In this document: positions 18,237-26,755 of the stretch, piece by piece
Layout of the letters: each line of letters starts with the position of its first letter
Numbering within the stretch: position 1 is the stretch's first letter
DNA from: Singulisphaera sp.
Lineage (GTDB): Bacteria; Planctomycetota; Planctomycetia; Isosphaerales; Isosphaeraceae
Reading direction: 5' to 3'
NCBI GenBank assembly: GCA_027451445.1
Contig: DAIDJG010000609.1
Coordinates: 1-64,000, forward strand
Length of the DNA stretch: 64,000 nucleotides
Made by a program: the position numbers and the translations under genes
Notes under the pieces: model-generated
Told to the model about the DNA's origin: nothing
Seen by the model: only the letters and a program-made list of their open reading frames with translations
Databases searched by the model: none

Positions 18237-18856
18237 GACATCCCTCCTCGCGGCTGGAGTGACGCCGCTCGCTGCACGACGAGCAGGTCGTGCCGGTGAC
18301 GTAGCACGCGATACCGGGCGCCGACCACGATCAGGACGATCAGCGTCAAGCCGCCGAAGATTCCGAGCACGGCGTCGATCATCGTGGACCGTGCGCGCTT
18401 GACGTCCGCGATGCGCGGTGCGCGATCGACAAGATCCTGGAGCACGAGCTTCTCGCGCTGGACCGCACCGAGTTCGAGCCGCAGGCCGGCGATCACGTTC
18501 TCAAGCTGGGCGACTTTCTCGTCCGAAAGCTGGTGCCTTCGTGCCTGACGATCTTCCAACTCTTGTTTCAGGCTGACCAGCTCCTTTTCATGTTTCGCTG
18601 CAAGTTCCGTTTCTCTCCGGGTGAGTTGTGTCTGAAGAGCTTTCACGGTCTCTTCCAGGCGGGCGTTCTCCTTCAAGAGGTCGTTGACGCGTTCGTTGGC
18701 TGCGACGAGCGATCGGTGTTCCTCCTGGCTACCGCCGCAGCCCGACAGGGCCAGGCCGTAGATCAGAGGCAGTGCGGACACGAGCGCGAGAATGCCCGGC
18801 ACACGGCCGGGCGAAGAAAAAGACAGGGGCTCTGGGCCGGATGACGGCCTTTTCAT
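18233..18856 (-). CDS. Lipoprotein with coiled coil and C-terminal membrane helix
   Basis: The 207-residue protein has a signal peptide ending in the lipobox LALSGC (Cys about 40). A coiled coil follows at about 50-145 (LLKENARLEETVKALQTQLTRRE). A membrane helix lies at about 160-182 (VLGIFGGLTLIVLIVVGARYR), with a short basic tail. The order of parts is the same as in the protein at 14234, though the two are not close in sequence. It is coupled to the membrane protein at 17712. Confidence 0.7.
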   Translation of the reverse strand: MKRPSSGPEPLSFSSPGRVPGILALVSALPLIYGLALSGCGGSQEEHRSLVAANERVNDLLKENARLEETVKALQTQLTRRETELAAKHEKELVSLKQELEDRQARRHQLSDEKVAQLENVIAGLRLELGAVQREKLVLQDLVDRAPRIADVKRARSTMIDAVLGIFGGLTLIVLIVVGARYRVLRHRHDLLVVQRAASLQPRGGMS

Positions 18857-18960
18857 GGGAGCCTCCGATGTTCAGAGCTGTAAAGCGACAGGATGGTCGA
18901 AGCCACTTCGGTCGAACACGGCCGGTGGAAAGCCGCGTCGCTCGGGACGCGATCTACGCG

Positions 18961-19530
18961 TTATTGCAGGCGATCATTCTGAAGGCGCGCGATCACGTCC
19001 CTGGCCTGCTCCGTCGTCAGGTTCTCGGGGCGAACCGCACCGAACTCCTCGCGGAGCAGACCTTCCATGTCGATGCGCTTCTTGAACGCAATCGCGTAGA
19101 TGGCTCTCACCTGGGAGGACGTCGCGGCACTGGCCGAACCGCTCTGTGGCGCGCTGTCCGGAACCGAGACGACTTCGGTCGAGCAGGCATGACCGTTGAC
19201 CGGGCTTGCGACGCCGTTGGTCCGAGCATGCACGCCATTGGAGTGCGCTCCCACGCCATCGGCCAATGCAGTCGAACCCAGTGCATGGCCACTGGCCGGC
19301 ACGGCGCCAGGAACCCGCCGCGTGGGCTCGGATTTGAGCCGTACCAGCTCGTCGGTAACGGCCTGTTGCGCGGCCGAGAACGCCCGCCGGATATGCGCTT
19401 GAAAGCCCTCCGGGTCATTTTGCAGCAGATTGGAGTCGAGTTCGACCTCGATGTTGCAGCTCGCCCCGGCCGAGCAGTAATTGGGCAGTCCCAGCTTGCG
19501 CGAGACGCCCACGTTCAATTTGAGGGGCAT
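18961..19530 (-). CDS. Unrecognised island protein with a C-terminal helical module
   Basis: The protein has 189 residues. Residues 1-65 form a compact alpha/beta domain (LKLNVGVSRKLGLPNYCSAGASCNIEVELDS) with Cys19 and Cys25. A low-complexity linker rich in Ala, Gly and His follows. The C-terminal 45 residues (SSQVRAIYAIAFKKRIDMEGLLREEF) resemble a short helical module found at the ends of phage and plasmid DNA-metabolism proteins. It is the next gene after the clamp-like gene, 68 bp away, which supports a DNA-linked role. That role is inference. Confidence 0.6.
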   Translation of the reverse strand: MPLKLNVGVSRKLGLPNYCSAGASCNIEVELDSNLLQNDPEGFQAHIRRAFSAAQQAVTDELVRLKSEPTRRVPGAVPASGHALGSTALADGVGAHSNGVHARTNGVASPVNGHACSTEVVSVPDSAPQSGSASAATSSQVRAIYAIAFKKRIDMEGLLREEFGAVRPENLTTEQARDVIARLQNDRLQ

Positions 19531-19598
19531 GATGTTTTCCTCCTACCCGGGCACGCGAGGGACGCTGGCAATGCAACGTCCCCTCGGTCCAACCAGGT

Positions 19599-21101
19599 TC
19601 ACTCGGTCACGTCCTGAAGCTGGAGTTGGCGGAGCGAGCGCAGGGTATCTTGTAAGAGTCGGCTCTGTTTGCGATGGCGCCGTAGCGAGATGACCAGTCG
19701 CCCGAAACGAGTCTTCGCATCGGAAAGGACTTCATGGAGTGCCTCGGCCTCCTTGATCAGGGCTGTCAGGCTCGTGGGCCCGGCGGTGTCGGTAGTGCCG
19801 GGGCCGTTGCTCGCTTCGCCGACTTTTCCGTTCGTCTGGGCCGCTGCCACGACTTGCTCGGCAACCGCGCCTGTCGAGGTCTTCGCTCCGTTTTTCGCGG
19901 TTGTGGTTCGCTCATGCACGACGGTTCTCTCTTTCTCGATCTCGTCCTCGCGTGCGACGGGTCCGGCGATGCCAGGAGAGGACTCGATCCTGATGGCATC
20001 GTCGGTGGCCTCGATGGCCGTCTCGGGGTTCATGGATTGCCAGACGTAGATGCTGCGGGCCACGCGGGCGGCGATCGGGGACTTGGCGTCCTGAATCTCC
20101 AGGTCCCGGAAACCGAGACGGAGAGCACGGAGCATGAAGTCGCGTTCACCGTTCACCCGCAAGGGAGCACCCGTGAAGCGAGAACGGTTCAACACCAGTT
20201 CCGTGGTGCGTTCCGGATCACCACCCCGGGTGCGGAGCGTAACGCGACCGTTGAGTTCGAGCGTCAACGGGACGTACGTGTCGTCGGCCTGCGGTAGTCC
20301 CGGCAGCGTGTCGGCGAGAAACGCAGCATCCGAATCGTCGATCGTCAGCCGAGTGGCTGCGGTTTCGGGACCGGGTACGATGTGCGAGATTTCCGGGAAG
20401 CGCACGTCCTTCTGAATCTCCAGAAACAAGGTCCACGAGCCGGCTCGGAGCACGACGTGAGTATCGGTCTTCGCGATCGAGATGGCACGATCGCGCGGCA
20501 GCATGGGAGAGGCGAAGATTGGCGCGTGCCTGACAAGCACGTCGTCGTTCCAGGGGAAACGAAGCCCTCCCTGGATCAGGAGCTGGCGACCGTCGGTTGC
20601 AACGATGTCGCTCGTCTTGCCTCGAAGCTGGATAGTGGATAGTGCGTATCGCGTGTCGGCCTCGTCGCACGTCTCCGAGGCAGCGGTGAGCGCGCCGAGT
20701 AGCTCCGCCGGTGCCGTTGACCGCGATTCCGGAAATGTGGGAAACGCGGCGACGGTACCGGCCTCCGGCACAGCGTACTCGCGCGACTGGGAAGCGTGTC
20801 GATCCTGCCAACGGACAACGGTGCGGTCAGGGGCGGCGGATTCGAGAACGACGGAGGTGTCCTGTTTGCCCTCGAAGTCCGCCAGCGCGTCCAGCGGCAG
20901 CAGGATCGTTTCGCGCGGCTCGGCACGGCCGGACAGCGTACAGGTGACGCCGAGCGCCTCGTACCGATGTTTCACGCATAGCTGCGTTCCCTGGGCTTCG
21001 AGCACCAGTGGGGGAATCGGGCTCCGATGAGCGATTCCCAAGACGACACGACGGAACACCTGACGAAGGTTGTGCACTTGACGACGGGTGAGCGTTATCA
21101 C
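19599..21101 (-). CDS. DNA sliding-clamp (DnaN)-like protein with C-terminal coiled coil
   Basis: The start at the GTG at 21101 follows GGGAGACCACC, and the longer ORF start is rejected. It encodes 500 residues. The middle (about 120-210) carries the most telling clamp pattern: DEADTRYALSTIQLRG and DIVATDGRQLLIQGG, as in DnaN domain 2 (TRYxLNGV, VATDGHRL). Residues about 1-110 and 230-360 have the strand-rich, variable look of clamp domains 1 and 3. The usual DnaN C-terminal MPMR motif is absent. Instead a long linker and a helical coil follow (about 435-500). It may be a dedicated clamp for the element or a non-replicative relative. Confidence 0.65.
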   Translation of the reverse strand: MITLTRRQVHNLRQVFRRVVLGIAHRSPIPPLVLEAQGTQLCVKHRYEALGVTCTLSGRAEPRETILLPLDALADFEGKQDTSVVLESAAPDRTVVRWQDRHASQSREYAVPEAGTVAAFPTFPESRSTAPAELLGALTAASETCDEADTRYALSTIQLRGKTSDIVATDGRQLLIQGGLRFPWNDDVLVRHAPIFASPMLPRDRAISIAKTDTHVVLRAGSWTLFLEIQKDVRFPEISHIVPGPETAATRLTIDDSDAAFLADTLPGLPQADDTYVPLTLELNGRVTLRTRGGDPERTTELVLNRSRFTGAPLRVNGERDFMLRALRLGFRDLEIQDAKSPIAARVARSIYVWQSMNPETAIEATDDAIRIESSPGIAGPVAREDEIEKERTVVHERTTTAKNGAKTSTGAVAEQVVAAAQTNGKVGEASNGPGTTDTAGPTSLTALIKEAEALHEVLSDAKTRFGRLVISLRRHRKQSRLLQDTLRSLRQLQLQDVTE

Positions 21102-21514
21102 GGTGTGGTCTCCCAGTGAACGGAACGGACGGATACGGAACACGCGGGCGTCGCACGGAAGCCCGCGTGAGATCGGGTTGAACGCGGAGGTCGCTTCGCA
21201 CGGAAGCGCTTTCGACGTCGCGATGCCGATTTGACCGGTAATCACCGGCTCGTCGGCACGAAGACCGCGAGGCGGTGGCTTTGCGGGACATTCGGGACAC
21301 GGTCACGATGACTTGGACGCGCGCAGCCAGGTCGACCGGCGGCCAATTGCGCCGTGTGTTGTCAAGGTGTGTATGATAAGAGTGGGTGACACGGCGATGG
21401 ACGGCGTGGTCTGGGTGTGCACTCCGTGTTTACATGACCCGTCGTGACCGCCTGGAGAAGGTGTGTCGTTCCCAGTCTCCTGAATCCGTATCAGGAGAGC
21501 CGAGGAGTCCAATC
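21102..21514. promoter_or_regulatory. Divergent intergenic region between the clamp-like gene and a secreted-protein gene
   Basis: About 410 bp. A TATGAT hexamer at about 21371 could be a -10 element for the rightward gene, but no good -35 is spaced correctly. It should also hold the promoter of the leftward clamp-like operon. No coding signal is seen. Confidence 0.35.
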
Positions 21515-22144
21515 ATGGGGCGAAATCGCTTGAAACCCTGGACGCTGCTCGTCGTCGCTCTCGCGTTGCACATGGGGAACGGCGCGGAAGCCCAGACCTA
21601 TTACAGGACGGTTCCAGGCGGCAGTGCGATTCCGTACGGATACGGGATCGCAAACGGTCAAATCGCACCGGGCTATCAGGCCGCGTACCAGTTCTACCCC
21701 CGTCCCTACTACTACGGGTTTCCGAGGCAACGTCAGACTGTGACGGACTACCAGTCGCTGATCAACGCGGTCACGTCATTGCCCGGCTGGTACGGACCCG
21801 CCCCACGACCCGCTCGCCCCGTCGCGCCTCAGCCAACGATAGCGCGAGGTGAGTTGATCAACGATGATGGCACGGTACTGTGGCCCAGCGCAACGCCGAG
21901 CGATTCACGGGTCCTGACCACGCGCCACGCTGCCGAGGAAGCGGTCAGGATCGCCGTCCAGGAGCAGCGCAAGGAGGGCCAGGCCACCATTCGTCACGTG
22001 GCCGACGCCCGCAACAAACTTGATGCCTTCGCCCGTGATGCACTGCCCATCCTGAAGGCCAAGAACGCCGCCGATTCGGCCGGGCTGGAGCGGTTCATCG
22101 TCGAGCTGAAAAAGACGCTCGCGACACTGGCGGTCCACTATTGA
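21515..22144 (+). CDS. Secreted protein with Tyr/Pro-rich segment
   Basis: The ATG at 21515 follows CGAGGAGTCC. The 209-residue protein has a cleavable signal peptide (LLVVALALHMGNGAEA, likely cut near AEA/Q). A Tyr/Pro/Gly-rich stretch follows (about 28-80: YYRTVPGGSAIPYGYG, FYPRPYYYGF). The C-terminal part is helical (about 135-209: TTRHAAEEAVRIAVQEQRK). No enzyme motif is present. It is one of the few rightward genes in the island. Confidence 0.65.
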   Translation: MGRNRLKPWTLLVVALALHMGNGAEAQTYYRTVPGGSAIPYGYGIANGQIAPGYQAAYQFYPRPYYYGFPRQRQTVTDYQSLINAVTSLPGWYGPAPRPARPVAPQPTIARGELINDDGTVLWPSATPSDSRVLTTRHAAEEAVRIAVQEQRKEGQATIRHVADARNKLDAFARDALPILKAKNAADSAGLERFIVELKKTLATLAVHY

Positions 22145-22182
22145 ACGCGCGGAAGCCCACGGGAAGCGCTCGCGAGCGAGAC

Positions 22183-23253
22183 TCAGGGCTTTCCCAGGGC
22201 TTCCTCAATCGACCGTTCGAGTTCAGGATCACTCAGCTCCAGTCCGACGAGAGTGCCGTTCCTGCCGATCAGGAAGTTCTCGGGTAGCGTCACCACGCCG
22301 AATCGTGTAGCTATATCATCGCTTTCGTCATCGCTCAGCAGGTTTGGCCACGTGATTCCGTGCTCGACGAGCACGTGACGAACGGTGGGCAACACAGTTT
22401 TGGCTTCCTTCACGTCTTCGTGATGGGCGTCGAGGTTGACGCCGATGACCTCGAAGCCGCGTTTCTCGTATTTCGTCGCCAGCGCGGTGAGTCGCTGGAA
22501 CACGGTCACACTGGGGGGACACCAGGTCGCCCAGAAGTGAACCAGAACGACCTTCCCCGTCAGGCCGCCCGAGCGGAATCTCTGGCCTTCGACGTCGGTT
22601 CCCTCCAGAGAGGGTGCCGGCGTGCCCACCAGGTTGAGCATGCGCCGCCGTTGCTCGAAATGAGACCTGACCACAGGATCGCGCGCCTCATCGCACAGTA
22701 GCGTGCAGGCGCGTTTGGCCACGGCGTAGGACTTCAGATGGATCAGCCTCTGGAGTGTCACCTCTCCCAGACCCAGGCTTCGATCCTCCGCGGACGGTCC
22801 GTCCTTCGGTTGTGCCTGTTTCGCTCGACGCAGGAAAGCGGCGAGAACATCAAGTGCCTCGACCGACTTTCCCTGGTCGATCCTGGCGATCACCATGGCG
22901 TGTGTGGCCAGTGCCAGCACGTCGGTCGGTGTGTTCGGGTCGGCAAGGCAACGATCGGCCGCTGGGGCCGCCGCAGCGAGCAGGTCGCGGTCGATCGCGT
23001 GCTGAAACAATTCGCGGTAGGTACGCGTTGCGTCGTCACCTGTCTTCCTCGCCGCCAGTGCGGTCAGGTCGGCAATCCGCTGTACTTCGAGTTCGTCCAG
23101 GCGACGGTTGTAGAATGCGTCAAGAGCTTCGAGCGAGTCGAAGGATCGAGCGGGCTCCTGGACCGCCTGCGCTCGGGCTGTTTCTTCCTGAATCGCGGCC
23201 CACGAAGCGAACAGGGACACGATGAAAGCGAGAACTCGACCCGTCATTTTCAT
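22183..23253 (-). CDS. TlpA-like thioredoxin-fold secreted protein lacking the second active-site Cys
   Basis: It encodes 356 residues from MKMTGRVLAF, where a signal peptide begins. The N-terminal half is helical (about 40-205). The C-terminal half (about 212-352) is a TlpA/ResA-like thioredoxin domain: VGTPAPSLEGTDVEGQ, then VVLVHFWATWCPPSVTVF, and the cis-Pro loop VVTLPENFLIG. The active-site motif reads WCPPS, so the resolving Cys of the usual CPPC is missing. This would block normal disulfide exchange but could still allow mixed disulfides or thiol-peroxidase-like chemistry. It points toward the envelope. Confidence 0.8.
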   Translation of the reverse strand: MKMTGRVLAFIVSLFASWAAIQEETARAQAVQEPARSFDSLEALDAFYNRRLDELEVQRIADLTALAARKTGDDATRTYRELFQHAIDRDLLAAAAPAADRCLADPNTPTDVLALATHAMVIARIDQGKSVEALDVLAAFLRRAKQAQPKDGPSAEDRSLGLGEVTLQRLIHLKSYAVAKRACTLLCDEARDPVVRSHFEQRRRMLNLVGTPAPSLEGTDVEGQRFRSGGLTGKVVLVHFWATWCPPSVTVFQRLTALATKYEKRGFEVIGVNLDAHHEDVKEAKTVLPTVRHVLVEHGITWPNLLSDDESDDIATRFGVVTLPENFLIGRNGTLVGLELSDPELERSIEEALGKP

Positions 23254-23423
23254 GCCGATTCTCCGTTGAGGACGGAGTCGCTGGCGTCTCAGGTGCACCG
23301 CGGAGGATGACCCCGGTTAGCACGCCAGCTCTTCTCCGCACCTGCACATGGTAAAGCTTCCAACGACCCTTCGTCCATGAAGGGATGGTCGGACGTTGGG
23401 GCGGCGGTTGCGGAGAACCGCTG

Positions 23424-23738
23424 TCACGAGCACGTACGGAAACACGACACCGGTTCACGGTCGGCCGTGACCGTCGAGGCGGCGAAAACGTCGTCCGGCT
23501 CGACGATGAAGTAGACGTCGCAGATTTCACATTCACCGAGCGGCAGCTCACCGTCTGCCACCGGGCCAGGATATGGCACGGAATTGCGGCAGAATGGGCA
23601 CTCGATGCACAGCGTCAGCTCCTCGGGTTCCAGGTCGGTCGGCACCTCTGGGACGACCTGGAAGCCGAGCAGATGGACGTTGCCAAGTGGTTCGCCGAGC
23701 GCGTCGGCAACAGCGCATTCCAGTTGAGCTTGGGTCAC
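23424..23738 (-). CDS. Small zinc-ribbon-like protein
   Basis: The start is the GTG at 23738 with GAGGAGAATCTC upstream, not the longer ORF. In 104 residues there are two cysteine pairs: LCIECPFC and GECEICDVYF. These probably fold as a four-Cys zinc ribbon. The N-terminal part is helical and acidic. It is one of several small paired-cysteine proteins in the island. Confidence 0.6.
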   Translation of the reverse strand: MTQAQLECAVADALGEPLGNVHLLGFQVVPEVPTDLEPEELTLCIECPFCRNSVPYPGPVADGELPLGECEICDVYFIVEPDDVFAASTVTADREPVSCFRTCS

Positions 23739-23878
23739 GAGATTCTCCTCATGGGTTTGATGGCGAGCGTAGTCGTGCTCAGGGCGCACGACGGCGCTTT
23801 CCAGGGGTTCGTCGACGTTTGATCTGGGTCGGTGGGAGTGCTAACGATGTGAACTTCGGGGCAATTCGCAGGTCGCTG

Positions 23879-24778
23879 TTACAACAGAGACGGCACCGGC
23901 GTGGGCCTGGAGCTGCCCTTCTCGGCCGTCAGCTCGATGACCCTGGCACGCAGGTGTGCCGATGCCGCGGCGAACGCAGTTTCCAGCTTCGCCTTCTCCT
24001 CACCGAGGTAATCGGCGTAGGCTTCGACCTTGAAACGCGTCTGCCGGATGCGCTCGGCTGCGCGCTCCAGAGTATCGGGACGCGTTTCCTCGCCGAACGC
24101 GGCGATCGCCATCTCGTGTTCGCTGATCAGCGCCTCCAGTCCCGAGGCCACTGACTCCTGGACGCTCCGGTCGCCATGCGGCGTGCCCGCCGGTACCGGA
24201 AAGCGGCGCAGGCTGCCATTGATCCGCACGATGAACCGGCCGATGCGGTCGATGAATTCGGTGTGCTCGCGAGGTACGAAGTAACAGCCGCCGTTGTCAC
24301 GGATCGGGAACAGGTCCGCCTTTCGCTCGAACAACCGCTGGATGACCCGCGTCACGTCGCTCCCATTACGCGTCACGATGCACTCGTCGAGGGCCTCCTG
24401 GGCCAGCGTCGCCAGGCCCGGCAGGTCGCATCGTACTTTTCCTGTGGCCTTCTCCAGGGTGAGCACCGTCTCCAGGTCGTACTGGAAGTGGTCGCCCTCC
24501 CGGTGCTCCGTTGTGAACTGGAACTTGATCGCATCCGCGTCCTCGGCGAGTTGGCGGATGATGCGGTCCTCACTGAGCTTCTTGCAGGCACGCGAGAACG
24601 CATGGCGCGGCGCCAGTTCGCGTGCCACAGATTCGTCGAGGTCGCTGTCGCGCAGGGCCTCGATGAGCGCTCGGTACGCGATCGACGTTCCCGAAGCGCT
24701 CCAGGTGATGATTTCGCCCAGCAGCTTCGTTCCGGGTGCAACGGGGTATACGCCGTTCGTTTTCGTGGCAACGGACAT
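23879..24778 (-). CDS. Hypothetical protein, possibly DUF6744-like, about 300 residues
   Basis: The start MSVATKTNG follows GAGGAGCACC. The 299-residue soluble protein has an N-terminal alpha/beta region (IAYRALIEALRDSDLDESVARELAPRHAFSRAC). A central strand/helix part contains NGGCYFVPREHTEFIDRIGRFI. A long C-terminal helical coil follows (about 235-290: AAERIRQTRFKVEAYADYLGEEKAKLE). I recall similar proteins in planctomycete accessory regions under a DUF label, but the match is from memory and uncertain. It follows the VWA gene by about 120 bp. Confidence 0.6.
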   Translation of the reverse strand: MSVATKTNGVYPVAPGTKLLGEIITWSASGTSIAYRALIEALRDSDLDESVARELAPRHAFSRACKKLSEDRIIRQLAEDADAIKFQFTTEHREGDHFQYDLETVLTLEKATGKVRCDLPGLATLAQEALDECIVTRNGSDVTRVIQRLFERKADLFPIRDNGGCYFVPREHTEFIDRIGRFIVRINGSLRRFPVPAGTPHGDRSVQESVASGLEALISEHEMAIAAFGEETRPDTLERAAERIRQTRFKVEAYADYLGEEKAKLETAFAAASAHLRARVIELTAEKGSSRPTPVPSLL

Positions 24779-24897
24779 CTCAGGGTGCTCCTCATGATGG
24801 GTTAGAAAAGCGAGACGGCCCGACCGACGCATTCGCGCACGTGGTGTGCGGGTGGATGCGTCTGCCGAGCCGTGGTGATAGAGAATGGGATGGGCCG

Positions 24898-26316
24898 TCA
24901 GAGGGAAAGCACGCGTTCCACGGCCACCTCGGACGTGGCAAGCGAGGGCAGCTCGTGCACCTCGTCGCTGATCGTGGTCAGGTCACCCGGAACGCTGCCG
25001 ATCACAAGCGTGATGACACGAGCCCTCACTGCCCGCTTCCAGACCAGGAACGCTTCCTGATCCTCCAGGGGAATCTGGCAGACGGCGTCGGTGATGATGA
25101 TCACGTCGGTGTCGCCCCGTGGGGCCTTGAGTTCGTTGTAATAGCGCGGCAATTCGCGGACCGGCACGTCGAGCGTGCTGCCGCGACCCAGGAATGCTTC
25201 CAGCCAGTCGGCCAGTGCCTGTTCGTTCCACCGTCCAGGCGGCAGGGGAAGTAATCGCTCGCCGGTGTCCCCGCTGTAGGCGACCAGGCCGCACCAGCGC
25301 CGTTGCTGACGGGCGATCCAGGCGAGAGCAAGGGCAAGCGCCTTGGCGGTATGCACCTTCTCGCCTTCCATGCTGCCCGACTCGTCGACCGTGACCAGGA
25401 TCGGTCCCTTGCCCACCGGATCGGTGGCGTGGTACTCGCGACAGAGCGTCTGGCGCTCGGCGAGACGACGTAACGTATCCAGCTCGCACTCGGGGAGCGC
25501 GAGCCTCGCCAGCTCGGTGGGCAGGAGTCGGCCGATGTCGCCGCCGGGCTCGACGCCCACGACGTCATCAAGGCCATGAGTTGTCTTGCGGCGTTGCCTG
25601 GACTGGGCCACACGGCGATAGCGGCCCGCCAGTTCGGCAATCCGACGCAGCCTGGGACTGGCCCGCACTCGGCGGAACAGCGCGGCGATGGCCTTCGGGT
25701 CGTTGCTCCCTGGTCCTCCGGGTCCCAGGCCGGCTGCTGCGGCGACTTCCATGCACTCGGACACCTCGGCGCTCGCCTCGGTCAGGGCCTTGCACACGGC
25801 GCGCAGGACGGCGATCTCCTCGTCGGATTCGGACGCCCCGCTTACGGAATCCGGTCCCATGGCGTCCCCGTCCGGCTTCTTCGGTTCCTGCTCGTCGCAC
25901 AGGTTAGAAAACTGCTCGGCGTAGCTAACCGCAGCGAGGGCGGCGGCCGCTTCCTGGAGCATGGTCGTCGCATGCAGGGCGTGGTACTCCGGCGTCTCCA
26001 GGAGCTGCGTCAGGAACTTGTGGCGCAGCCGGTCGGCGCAGTCGGGCATCAGCCTTGCCTCCGGAGCGAAGGCCGCGGTGTGAAAGTCGGCCATCGCGTA
26101 AGCGCCGAGGCACCGCCTGGCCAGTGTGGCATGCTCGGCCAGCAGATCGGCACCCCGACGAAGGGCCCAGTCGTCGATCTCGAGCGCGTTCGGGTTGGTG
26201 ACTCGCGGTGAACGCCGCTCTCCGCTTTCCGGAGGATGGGTGAGTGGATCGGCCCGAGTAATCGGTTCGTCGGTTCCCGTCAGGTCGAGCATGCGGAGTA
26301 GTTCATCACGATCCAT
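24898..26316 (-). CDS. VWA-domain protein (ViaA/CoxE-like), partner of the MoxR ATPase
   Basis: The protein has 472 residues from MDRDELLRMLD, with AAAGGACC upstream. The N-terminal half is helical, with an acidic Ser-rich linker (about 130-150). The C-terminal part (about 285-470) is a von Willebrand A domain. Its metal site DESGSMEGEKVH is complete, with the later IIITDAVCQIP strand and a Thr/Gly segment. VWA proteins of this layout pair with MoxR-type AAA ATPases (RavA-ViaA, CoxD-CoxE) in chaperone or metal-loading roles. The AAA gene lies two genes upstream in the same operon. Its start overlaps the zinc-ribbon gene by 11 bp. Confidence 0.85.
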   Translation of the reverse strand: MDRDELLRMLDLTGTDEPITRADPLTHPPESGERRSPRVTNPNALEIDDWALRRGADLLAEHATLARRCLGAYAMADFHTAAFAPEARLMPDCADRLRHKFLTQLLETPEYHALHATTMLQEAAAALAAVSYAEQFSNLCDEQEPKKPDGDAMGPDSVSGASESDEEIAVLRAVCKALTEASAEVSECMEVAAAAGLGPGGPGSNDPKAIAALFRRVRASPRLRRIAELAGRYRRVAQSRQRRKTTHGLDDVVGVEPGGDIGRLLPTELARLALPECELDTLRRLAERQTLCREYHATDPVGKGPILVTVDESGSMEGEKVHTAKALALALAWIARQQRRWCGLVAYSGDTGERLLPLPPGRWNEQALADWLEAFLGRGSTLDVPVRELPRYYNELKAPRGDTDVIIITDAVCQIPLEDQEAFLVWKRAVRARVITLVIGSVPGDLTTISDEVHELPSLATSEVAVERVLSL

Positions 26317-26698
26317 CGGCGGTGGTCCTTTCGGAGTTTGGTTCGTTGTCGCAAAGCGGATGCGAGTCCGCACGCAGCGACCGCGGTTCAGGATGCGAGT
26401 CCGCACGCAGCGACCGCGGTTCAGCGGGCTTGAGCTGCCAGAACCAGGGCGGTCCACTGGCGGGGAATGGGACGACCTGTTCGAGAACTGCGCGGCAGTC
26501 CGGGCAACGGTAGGGCGGATCGAGGCCGTCGCAGTCGTACTGGTCGATGTCGAGACCTGACGCCTGGAACAGGTTCAGCACGCGCTGGCAAGAAGGACAC
26601 GGCGACTCAATCAGTGCGAGCTGGAGCACGAGTTGCCGCTGCTTGCCCAAGGAGCCCAACACCTCCCTGGGCGTCTGAAGAATCTGGCGGTTGGTCAT
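26306..26698 (-). CDS. Small four-Cys protein with an 11-residue duplication
   Basis: The start at 26698 follows AAGGACCG. The 130-residue protein has ESPCPSCQRVLNLF and YRCPDCRAVLEQV, two CxxC pairs for a likely zinc ribbon. Near the C-terminus EPRSLRADSHP is repeated twice in tandem, encoded by a perfect 33-bp duplication. It sits between the AAA and VWA genes and overlaps the latter, so it is probably made with them. Confidence 0.65.
   Translation of the reverse strand: MTNRQILQTPREVLGSLGKQRQLVLQLALIESPCPSCQRVLNLFQASGLDIDQYDCDGLDPPYRCPDCRAVLEQVVPFPASGPPWFWQLKPAEPRSLRADSHPEPRSLRADSHPLCDNEPNSERTTADGS
26358..26423 (-). repeat. Two perfect 33-bp tandem repeats
   Basis: GGATGCGAGTCCGCACGCAG... 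occurs at 26358-26390 and again at 26391-26423 with no mismatch. The unit is a multiple of three, so it adds 11 residues to the protein without a frameshift. Perfect identity suggests recent origin or a mobile short repeat. Confidence 0.85.
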
Positions 26699-26755
26699 GA
26701 TCACGGTCCTTCGGTAACGAAAGTTCCAGGGCGTTTTTGGGAAAAGACGCCTCGT

